This document shows, in pieces, positions 18,540 through 26,109 of a stretch of 27,120 nucleotides of DNA. Position 1 is the stretch's first letter. Each line of letters begins with the position of its first letter. The notes under the pieces were generated by a model. The model saw nothing but the letters and a program-made list of their open reading frames with translations, was not told the origin of the DNA and searched no databases. Source of the DNA: Amphimedon queenslandica (taxonomy: Eukaryota; Porifera; Demospongiae; Haplosclerida; Niphatidae); NCBI RefSeq assembly GCF_000090795.2, contig NW_003547067.1, forward strand, positions 1 through 27,120, in the 5' to 3' direction. Made by a program: the position numbers and the translations under genes.

Positions 18540-19335
18540 TTACCGCCAGAAAAAAATGTGTTGAACTTAAATTATAGTTCAAAAAGTGTAATAAAAAGAT
18601 CTAGAGGAGAAGAGTTGCAATGTAAACTGTAAGGATCACTTGTATATCTGGCAAATCCGATGCTAGATGCATATGACATCATTGACACTTCAAATGATCC
18701 TCCAAAGTCATCCAATTTTGTAGCATAAAAAGAGACATGAGAAGTACTAACATATACAGTTTTAACTTAAGATGGGACACGAGTAAACTGTACCGGCTGG
18801 CTACATTCTTGAAGAGCTGCAAGATTTTATGCAGCGCGGGGACAGCAATGAAAAAGAACAAGAAGTTTGTTGTGGGGATCATCTGACAAAGCTTGTTCTC
18901 AAAATAGCATTGTCAGCACAGCAAGAGGGGGAAATGATGAAGTAGCTGATGGAGGAGACTTATTAAAAAGCAGCAAATAGATGAAGCTTAAGGGTCCAAA
19001 AATGAGGACGGTACTGCTGAGTGCCACAGGTCCAGAAAATGGTGTTTAATGGAAGAAAGGAATGGAGCATGATGTTGAAGAGAAGAAAGATAAGAGGAAC
19101 GACAGAAAGGACTGTGACAACAAAGAAGATAGAGATGGGCCCAGCAGCAGTTACCAAACCAGGGGAAAACGCTACTGGTACCACAGTGGCAGAGGAGGCC
19201 GTGGTTGTGGAGGAAGAGGTAGTTTTAAATGTTGGAATAACTACGGGCGGGACAGATGCTGCTGCAGCACCAACAGGCACCACCCTTATCACCCCATCAC
19301 TGAGACTGAACTAACTATAATTATTTATACCTCTT
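18540..19335 (+). pseudogene. Unidentified decayed CDS ending in an RGG-like, Cys/His-rich patch
   Basis: Readable pieces in order: VLNLNYSSKSVIKRSRGEEL ... GSLVYLANPMLDAYDIIDTS (18560-18700), then YILEELQDFMQRGDSNEKEQ to KLVLKIALSAQQEGEMMK (18802-18935), then EEKKDKRNDRKDCDNKEDRD (19074-19134), GKRYWYHSGRGGRGCGGRGS (19164-19223) and FKCWNNYGRDRCCCS (19224-19268). The order (helical, charged, RGG, then Cys/His) resembles Gag-like or ORF1-like nucleic-acid-binding proteins, and CW..YG.D.CC.. could be a broken zinc knuckle. No family was recognised. Stops and frameshifts separate the pieces. A host RNA-binding retropseudogene is the alternative. Confidence 0.4.
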
Positions 19336-19498
19336 CTTGATCACCAATGTATAATTTATTATTATTAAACAAATTCTGGGATTAATGATTGATTATTAAT
19401 GAAAATTTAAGCAATATACATACAATTGCACGAGAGGCAGTGTATGGAGTCAAAATATATATAAATACGAAATGTTAAAAAAATTAACACAAACAAGA

Positions 19499-19915
19499 TA
19501 TTACAAAAATTTAAAAACAGTTAAGTAGGATTCACTCTGTCATTTTGTCAATGAAGTAATGGAAACAAGAACAAGTAGGATTTTAAATGACCAATTACTT
19601 TAAAAGACAAATTATTCTGAAAGACTGACTATATCCTGAAACAAAATCAAAATGCTACTCTCGTGCTACTCTACATTATAAGACGATAGGTATTTTGTTA
19701 CATAATTACATTAAAAGTACAATGTAGAGTAGATTTTGCATCATGAGAGAAGGATTTTAACTTTGTATTTTGATTTGTATCGGTACAGTTGGTCATTAGG
19801 ATTAAACTGTCGTTTAGAATAGTTGGTCATTTGAAATCTTGTGCTAGTTTCCATTACTTTTTTGACAAATTGACACATGGTGAATGCTACTTTACCTTTT
19901 TAAATTTTTGTAATA
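19499..19915. mobile_element. Foldback (long inverted-repeat) element
   Basis: The left arm begins TATTACAAAAATTTAAAAA at 19499, and the reverse complement of the right arm (ending 19915) begins identically. The arms run inward through matching blocks (AAGTAATGGAAAC, AAATGACCAA, ATCAAAAT). They close with CTACTCTACATT (19667-19678) against AATGTAGAGTAG (19720-19731) around a ~40-bp loop. Divergence between arms is substantial but colinear. It sits exactly where the Gypsy RNase H reading is lost. No target duplication was seen. A foldback-type MITE or an inverted duplication during repair would both fit. Confidence 0.7.
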
Positions 19916-19921
19916 ATACAT

Positions 19922-20800
19922 TAGAAAACAGCACTTTTTCTTTTGGTGTTTTGAAGGCTCTATCTATTGCACTCCGACTCAGGACTATACCCATTTAGCA
20001 CTCTGTTGTAAAAGGCAATTAAGAGTGTGTCTAAATTTTAAAATAATCAGCCGAAGGAATGATCTCAACTGCTTCATATTTTTGGGAGCAGGGACATCTA
20101 ATATGGTCTTAATTCTATATGCAGCTGCATGAATGCCTTTTTTGTCAACTATATGACCTAGATACTCTACTGACACAGAAAATGGCACTTGCAGTAATTC
20201 CATGAGCCTCAAACTTTCTCAACGCCAATCCAAATTGTTTAAATGGTCAGCCTATGTTGTATCTGATACTAAGAAATCATCAATGTAGCAACACACACTA
20301 GGTATACCTTGTAAAATATTGTCTATTGTCCTCTGAAAGTTGGCAGGTGCTGATGCTACACCAAAATGGTAAACAATTTTACTGAAAATACCCTTTGGTC
20401 AGAGCTCTTTGGACTATTTAACAATTGCTGATATGCTTGGGAGAGATATAGTTTGTTAAACTTTTGTCCTCCTGCTAGTGATGCAAACAATTCTTGTGAG
20501 GTAGGAATTGGATAAATGTCAATAGCAAGTAATGGATTGACGGTGACTTCATAATACCCACATATTCAATTTATTCCGAACTTTTTTGGAACCACAACAA
20601 TGAGCATTGCCGAGTAGTTAGTGTGACCAGGTTCCAATATACCTGTTCCACCAATTTCCTCAACTCATTTCCACTCCTGCTCATAGAGCAAATTGTACTA
20701 CCTGAGGCCCGGCAATACTTAGGAGTCACACCTTCCTTTAAGAAGTGTAATACCGCTCGATGAAACTGCTTCTGATAGTCAGTCACTGGGTTTGACCTGA
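19922..20800 (-). pseudogene. Ty3/Gypsy reverse transcriptase and start of RNase H
   Basis: The reverse strand begins SGNELRKLVEQ (the RT fingers, ~20620-20670) and continues in shifting frames through GIFSKIVYHFGVASAPANFQ (~20332-20392), the F.F...APA.FQ.. motif. The catalytic box is VCCYIDDFLVS (YIDD at 20276-20287), then VEYLGHIVDKKGIHA, APKNMKQLRSFL (20040-20180). RNase H starts at SAKWV and reads AFKTPKEKVLFSNVLLQKF down to about 19922, where the foldback element begins. The YIDD box is intact, but at least five frameshifts and stops are present. Same strand as the 1-1800 fragment, and it lacks exactly the part that one starts near. Confidence 0.85.
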
Positions 20801-21120
20801 TGGACAATTGCAGGCCAATCTAATCCATTTGTTGAAGAAAGTCATGACCCAAGCAACGATGGTTAATTCCCTGGTACTACAAATATATCTCCAGATACTG
20901 TCTGTTTGTTGAAGTTCAGAGTTATGTGACATTTTCCCAATATAGTCAGTGTTTTGTTAGTATTATGTCTGAAGCTGTATTCTTGCATGCTGCAGGTTAA
21001 CATTTTTCAGATGCTGTGGTAATATTGTCACTGAAGCACCTCTATTTCTACTGGATGACTGTTTAAATGTAATACAACCTTTATAGGACAAGAAGCTGCA
21101 TTTATTGATTTAAAATTCAG
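20801..21120 (-). pseudogene. Ty3/Gypsy protease
   Basis: Reverse strand: VEI followed by RGASVTILPQHLKNV (~20990-21055), where the D-T-G active-site triad is lost to a small deletion or frameshift between VEI and GAS. Further on are DIFVVPGN.PSLLGHDFLQQ (~20830-20900), the GxxxLLG.D(W/F)L end of retropepsin-like proteases, and LSIRSNPVTDYQKQFHR leading into RT. Inactive because the catalytic Asp triplet is gone. Confidence 0.75.
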
Positions 21121-21199
21121 TTGAAATGGCCTGGTACTTCATCATATGACTCTTGATCACTCAAAACCTCATCTATCTGTCTCACTATAGCCTTTGGAA

Positions 21200-21345
21200 G
21201 TGGGTTTTTTGCCTGTATGTTGTCACTATGCAGTGTTTGAGAATGACATGCCACCTGTGTGTCCTTCACACAATTTCAACACGTTACTCCTTGAAAACAG
21301 TACATTGTTCGTCTATGTCCTTCCTGTCTACATTGATGGCATTTT
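21200..21345 (-). pseudogene. Gag zinc knuckles of the Gypsy element
   Basis: Reverse strand: KCHQCRQEGHRRTMYC (CX2CX4HX5C) followed by VTC.NCVKDTQVACHSQTL, where a stop takes the place of a residue between the cysteines and a broken second knuckle follows. Such knuckles bind RNA in Gag. Both deviate from CX2CX4HX4C. Confidence 0.7.
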
Positions 21346-21429
21346 GAAGCTGCTGCTTCTGGTGGTACTTTGCTGCTGTTATAGTAGTACACCACTTCTT
21401 GGCCAAGGTCTCTAATTCCCGTAGCTAAG

Positions 21430-21940
21430 GCCTCCATAGTCACAACAAACTCCACTGCATCCTTGAATTTTAACTTATTGGTTTAATCTCATAAGAGTTT
21501 TCACTGTGATGCCATGTTCCTACAGTTTTGCAGGGCCTGATCATCGAACCTGCAGTGTAGCACTGTTCAGCTGCATTCTGTTCAGCAGACTCTCCTGCCT
21601 GTTGGCTCCTGTTGTGGAACATGTACCTTTCAGATATAGTTACTCTCTTTTTGTAAAAGTGTGCCTTCAGCACCTCTGACAACTCATGGACAGTCTTTCA
21701 GATGGCTTGGCAAGTGCAAGAAGATTGGATAGCAGAAAAAACTAGATGCTCCTAAAACAGTTAAAAAGTCTGGTACCCTCTTGAAATCAGTATCATTTGC
21801 TTTCAAGTACATCTGTACCCTCTGCTCATAGTTCTCTATCAATTCTATATCTGCCTGATACTCAGTTAACTGTCCATACTTCCTTGTCACCAATTTGTAA
21901 AGTTTTGTTATATCTTTTTTTGTTAAAAATAACAGCAACT
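21430..21940 (-). pseudogene. Ty3/Gypsy Gag (capsid-like region)
   Basis: Reverse strand: ADIELIENYEQRVQMYLKAN followed by RVPDFLTVLGAS (~21750-21860), the standard start of a Gypsy capsid (W..Y..R...Y..AN.I....K...FL...G). After a shift come LKAHFYKKRVTISERYMFHN and RSQQAGESAEQ (~21580-21670), where L..H....... .ER..F..R.Q..GES is the capsid C-terminal landmark. Upstream of 21940 the reading fades, so the start is not placed. Confidence 0.8.
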
Positions 21941-21950
21941 CAAATCAATT

Positions 21951-22414
21951 CAACAGGCAACTAAGCAACATGAGAGTTTTTATACACACATGACAGGAAA
22001 TTAATTAATACACATAAGAATGTAAACAATACGATAATTACATATACAACAGTATTTATACACCACAAAAACAAGTCTAAAAACTCATTTAAACAAACCT
22101 ATGAATAATTCTGTTTGAGTTTTTAGCCGCTAATGAGGGTTCCAAATAGCTTGGAACCTGCTACAGATATTGCGCATTATTAATTTTATAACACTTGAAA
22201 CATTATCAAAACTCTTGTTATAAAAGAAAGTCATTGTTATCAATTGTTGCAGTTAACAATAACTTGACAGTCATAAGAATTATAGAAGGCTTGTTTTCTT
22301 AAAGCTCAACTTTATCAGCAAGATTACTCTTAGTATCACTCTTCACATCTCTCACAGATTTCGTCTTCATTCTTTAACTGCAGGACCAGACTGATATGTC
22401 TCTTCTGCTTATCA
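21951..22414. other. Spacer with two hairpins
   Basis: Contains the perfect 11-bp inverted repeat CTAAAAACTCA (22077-22087) / TGAGTTTTTAG (22116-22126) and, just after it, GGTTCCA-AATAGCT-TGGAACC (22138-22158). Otherwise AT-rich with no coding signal. It could include the left part of the Gypsy element or a small palindromic MITE. Confidence 0.55.
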
Positions 22415-23250
22415 CTAATCTCTATACAGCCTTACAGGATTACGATGCCCAGTGACTGGCATTATTTGCTGCTTATCTATTCCTTTACTATAAAGCCTTG
22501 TAGCACATGTCCTTTGTATGGAGTGATTTGTAAAATAGCCTGCTATCTTTATTAAATTCTTGACAGTATCACTCAGTGGATTGTGGCCGACAGCTTCAGC
22601 AATCATCTGAGGAATTTTGCTGTGGCTGAAAATAAACAGCTTGAGTTATTGCATTTGGTGGTCTAAAAAACATAATTTTATGAATAACTTCCAAACACCC
22701 TGCAGGCTTTTTTAATTTTCAAAGAGACTGACCACCTTGCTTCTCAACTTCCTGTCACATAATCCCCCACTATTATTCTTCGATCCTGATTTAGTGTAAG
22801 CTGGCTTTCATTAAACAATCTGAAGCATATCTGGTCACAGGTTTCAATGTGTCTTCCCACTTCTTAAAAGCTAGGTTAAGCCCCAAACAATACCAATGGC
22901 CTATTTAAGAGTTTTTCTGGAGTATCATCACATAAAAAACCATTGCTTGACATACGCTCCTTATCTTCAGTTGTAATAACCTGGGCTTGCTTTTAGTGTT
23001 GCCTATTCCTTGCTGATACAACTCCTAAACAGAATCAAATACTGATCTGATTATAAAAACTTGGGTAATTTGTAGCTATCTAGAGAATTCTGCGACAAAG
23101 AGACAGCTCTTTCCTAAGTTATCCTTAAATGCCTGCACAAATACTGTAGAGGGTAGCCTTGGTATGTCTCTCTACTTTCATTTTTAAACTCGACTATAAA
23201 GCGAGCAAGCCAATGGTTTAGCTCTTCATAAAGGAGAATATTATCTCCAC
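22415..23250 (-). pseudogene. DUF3504/Crypton-like tyrosine recombinase, catalytic part
   Basis: Reverse strand: EELNHWLARFIVEFKNESRE and LQYLCRHLR (~23130-23245), the N-terminal core-binding region. FDSVQELYQQGIGNTKSKPR (~22980-23045) and VITTEDKERMSSNGFLCDDT followed by PEKLLNRPLVLFGA (22875-22975) come before the catalytic domain. The end reads FTNHSIQRTCATRLYSKGID and MPVTGHRNPVRLYRD (22415-22530). There the H..(x)R, GH and final Y positions of the R-H-R-H-Y set are visible. The first catalytic Arg segment (22650-22860) is scrambled by frameshifts and stops. Similar domains occur in KIAA1958/ZMYM/QRICH1 host proteins derived from Cryptons. Transposon origin is more likely here. Confidence 0.8.
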
Positions 23251-23436
23251 TGCTCTTGCTTTTAGATCTTATCCATAACGAAAGAGTCCAGGCAGTTGTT
23301 TTTCTAGTGTAGCATGGATGGCATTCTGACTTTCAAAATGTTGGCCTTGTAATGGTATTGTGTAATGGTGGCACATTATCTTTACTACTCTTGCTTCTAG
23401 TATCTCATCCATAACGACAGAGCCCAGGCAGTTGTT
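23248..23436 (-). repeat. In-frame ~138-bp tandem repeat, array part A
   Basis: One full unit (23296-23436) plus a partial one (23248-23295). Landmarks: TTGTTTTTCTAGTGTAGCA, TGTTGGCCTTGTAATGGTATTG, CTACTCTTGCTTCTAGTATCTCATC, AGCCCAGGCAGTTGTT. On the reverse strand it is open and reads NNCLGSVVMDEILEARVVKI ... SQNAIHATLEKQLPG. A period near 138 is a multiple of three, consistent with a ~46-residue protein repeat ahead of the recombinase domain. Confidence 0.75.
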
Positions 23437-23460
23437 GCCCTTGCCAAAAATTTCAATCAT

Positions 23461-24033
23461 GGATGATTTTTCGGCTGATTCTACTTTTTAGTCAAGCTCT
23501 TCAGAGCATTTTTTGCCAATTAGGTACAGAAAAAGTTGTTCTTTTTCTATAATAAACATTTTATTTTTTCCAAGGTGGTAAAAGTCGGCAGCATTTAAAA
23601 ACAGAAAAAGTTTATGAGTAACTTTTGCATAGTTGAAGCTATGGTACCTTTCAAAGCAACAACAGGTAAAGGAAAACATGGAGAACGAAAAGTATTTGTG
23701 GAATTGCTTAACTTTCCTTTGTTTGTGAGATATAACAGCTTAAGTGTGACTTACCAGCCATTTTGTAGTGTAGTGGCTCCTCTCTAAAATGGTGGCTACA
23801 GCCTCGAAACTGAAGAAACTGGATATAGGAATTGCATGAAACAAGTAGAGCCTCACAAATCTGTGTAAAACTGTGTGCATGCCTAGAAAGACTTAAGCTT
23901 TCTGTCCACATTAAGGCCACATGGCATTTTACTAAACTGGGTGGTGCATATTTTGATTAAGCTGAGCCAAACCTTTTTTTCCAACCACACCTTTTTTTAG
24001 TTGGTGCAGCAGCAAGGTAGCTGAACAGAAAGT
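23461..24033. other. Spacer inside the interrupted recombinase pseudogene
   Basis: The reverse-strand frame of array part A extends upstream through KVESAEKSSMIEIFGKG and past a stop into ELD. Beyond ~23700 nothing is recognised. Probably part of the sequence inserted between the two array parts. Confidence 0.35.
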
Positions 24034-24038
24034 CAGCA

Positions 24039-24530
24039 ACCAGAGGAGGTAGGACACGGTTGACCTTTGAGCAATAATTGCAAAGTTTAATTGCATTCCA
24101 TTGGTATCATGTGATGAAAAATGGCAGCTTTCTGATGATTGTATCACAAAACTAGCTACTACTGCAGAAACTAGAGAGATCTATGATGACCCTTGACGGT
24201 TGTTAAAATCACCATTGTATGGAGAATATTTCTTCTTTGATTATATACATGGATATAAGGAGAAAGAGACAGTGCATCTTAACTTTGATTCCCTTCTTTA
24301 CTTCATCAGATAAATCAATCTTCGCTAGTTTAAGATGTTAAAAATTACTGCACCTATCAGTTTCTAGTGAATTAATGAAAGTCCCATTGACTCTATCTTC
24401 ATGCTCAAATTATTGTTAGAAGTGGTACTAGTGGAAAAATTTGGCCATTTTGCATCACGTGATACCAATGGAATGCAATTGAACTTTGCAATTATTAATC
24501 AAAAGTCAACAGTGTCCTACCTCCTCTGGT
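24039..24530. mobile_element. 492-bp MITE with 87-bp terminal inverted repeats
   Basis: The left arm 24039-24125 begins ACCAGAGGAGGTAGGACAC. The right arm 24444-24530 is its reverse complement with about seven mismatches over 87 bp. Immediately outside both ends is CAGCA (24034-24038 and 24531-24535), a 5-bp direct repeat consistent with a target-site duplication. The ~320-bp interior has no coding reading and encodes no transposase, so it is non-autonomous. The family cannot be named from the sequence. Confidence 0.82.
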
Positions 24531-24628
24531 CAGCAACATTCTTCTAATTTTTCTTGCAAAAGCCATTACTGTTTCACTTTTGTTGTGTTACACTTCACTG
24601 GTTGTGGCGAGGGCATGTGCTATAGTGC

Positions 24629-24822
24629 ACTTGTTTTTCTAGTGTAGCAGGGATGGCATCCTGACTTTTGGAAAATGTTGGCCTTGTAATGGTATTGAGT
24701 AAAGGCGTTACATTATCTATTCTACTCTTGCTTCAAGTGTCTCATCTATAATGATAGAGCCCAGGCAGTTGTTTTTCTAGTGTAGCAGAGATGGCATCCT
24801 GACTTTTTCAAAATGTCAGTCT
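24629..24822 (-). repeat. In-frame ~138-bp tandem repeat, array part B
   Basis: Same unit as at 23248-23436: CTTGTTTTTCTAGTGTAGCAG, TGTTGGCCTTGTAATGGTATTG, AGAGCCCAGGCAGTTGTT, then the start of a further copy to ~24822. The reverse strand reads NNCLGSIIIDETLEARVDNV and TFSKSQDAIPATLEKQ. Part B starts in the unit at about the point where part A ends, suggesting one original array split by the intervening ~1.2 kb. Confidence 0.75.
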
Positions 24823-24945
24823 CAGTCACTGGCTCTGCAAAGCTGTGCAGCATTAAATTCTTCCATTACAGACTTCTCATAATCCTCCAGTGCTTCCAGA
24901 TATAAGCCACTTTTCAGAGTCTTCAGTGAAAGTACTAGCCATTTT
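24823..24945 (-). pseudogene. Probable N-terminus of the recombinase-associated ORF
   Basis: The reverse strand has ATG at ~24942 giving MASTFTEDSEKWLISGSTGG, with a shift to YLEALEDYEKSVMEEFNAAQ, leading into the array part B repeats. No family match was recognised. It is assigned here only by position and frame. Confidence 0.4.
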
Positions 24946-25049
24946 TTACCTCTCATCATGCAAATGTACTGTAGCTCTAAATGGGCATGCACAAATCCCA
25001 ATTAAAAGTTGACAATTAGTATAAATTGGTTAAACACCTCCATGTTGTA

Positions 25050-25107
25050 GTTACAGCTATTTGGGACCCCCTGGCGAAGAAGCCAGAGGGTTCTAAATAG
25101 CTGTAAC
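25050..25107. repeat. 26-bp arm hairpin
   Basis: GTTACAGCTATTTGGGACCCC... (25050-25075) pairs with its reverse complement at 25082-25107, with 23 of 26 positions matching and a 6-bp loop. It is a short palindromic element or the 3' hairpin of something larger. It shares GGGTTCYAAATAGCT with the hairpin at 22138-22158. Confidence 0.8.
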
Positions 25108-25234
25108 CCCTCCAAGTCAGTATTTAACCTATAGTTAGTTATAAAAACATCAATCGAGAGACCAAATATGAAAAAGTTCCAGGTAATTGCTATTTTATAG
25201 TTTGCATTAATTCATGATGCCCAGTTCAGATGCA

Positions 25235-25880
25235 CACCAGAATCCTAAGTACATCATCGCTGAAGAATGTGTGCTTTCACTATTCGAGTCCTGTAAACAC
25301 AAAATTTGAAGCTGTCATTACTTGGGAGAGTCAACCTCTTATTACAGGAACTCCAGCTGGTAATTTCTTACTTTCTGCATCTATTTTTTTTAGTGGCTGT
25401 CTATCTGAGCAAGTACTACGCATGCTAATCATTTTGGCGGCTCACCAAGAACTTTTTCAGTCATCAAGATTTACACCTACTACCAGCTAATATTTGTGTT
25501 CGGAATCGATATCAACAAGCATTTTTTCCCAGTTTCCGGGTGAAAGCATAGAACTTGTTGGTGGTGGTGGAAGAGGTGACAGTCCTGGACACTGTGCCAA
25601 TTATGGTTCATACACATTAATTGAATTATACCATAAAAGTGTCATGGATATCCATAGTACAGGTACTAATTGTAACATTATATATACATACAGTATGCAT
25701 ACTTCTCTTAGAGTAATGAGCTAAATGTTGTTTACCATAATGGAGAAGAAAGGTCTGGTGAGGATTGTCAAGAAGCTTACAGACTATGGTCCAAAGATTG
25801 ACATATTAGTTACTGACTAGCACCGACTAATAGCCAAGTAGATCAGAGAAAACCTGTGTGATGTTACTTGCTAATTTGAT
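25235..25880 (+). pseudogene. Kolobok-like transposase fragment
   Basis: Forward strand, shifting frames: PKYIIAEECVLSLFESC (~25243-25293), WESQPLITGTPAGNFLLSAS followed by IFFSGCLSEQVLRML (25326-25430), FFSHQDLHLLPANICVRNRY (~25455-25515), then ELVGGGGRGDSPGHCANYGS (25550-25609) and YHKSVMDI. The last parts are YGPKIDILVTD.HRLIAK (25785-25840) and IREN. The GD.R.DSPGH.A.YG.Y and TDRH..I.K..R patterns are familiar from a transposase family widespread in cnidarians, fish and sponges that I associate with Kolobok. The family name is from memory and uncertain. Several stops make it dead. Confidence 0.65.
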
Positions 25881-26074
25881 GTACATAGCACCTTAAGTAC
25901 CCTTATAATTGAATAGCTTGGTAAAAGAAGGGGTGTAAAACATATCTATAGATTTTCACTTTTTCGCTTGGATTACTTCTTCTATCATTAAGCTTTCATA
26001 TGGTAAAGTTTGGAAGTCAATCTCGAAGTAGAAAGTCAATAAATCACTCTCGCAAGATACCACCTATTTATGAC

Positions 26075-26108
26075 CAGCCACACCTTTAATAATAATAAGG
26101 TGTGGCTG
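26075..26108. repeat. Perfect 12-bp hairpin
   Basis: CAGCCACACCTT (26075-26086), loop TAATAATAAT, AAGGTGTGGCTG (26097-26108). It lies between two transposase pseudogenes. It could be an element end or a stand-alone small palindrome. Confidence 0.85.
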
Positions 26109-26109
26109 A

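Noticed and set aside
19021..19314. 97-residue open frame rich in Val/Ala/Thr overlapping the RGG-like patch
   Set aside because: The overlapping frame (GKRYWYHSGRGGRGCGGRGS, FKCWNNYG) has more protein-like structure. The Val/Thr run is its out-of-frame shadow.
19789..19998. Forward-strand open frame of 69 codons
   Set aside because: It is antisense to the Gypsy RNase H start and overlaps the right arm of the foldback element.
23488..24147. Reverse-strand open frames with hydrophobic stretches between the repeat arrays
   Set aside because: One overlaps the left arm of the MITE and none shows family motifs. Treated as chance readings of inserted DNA.
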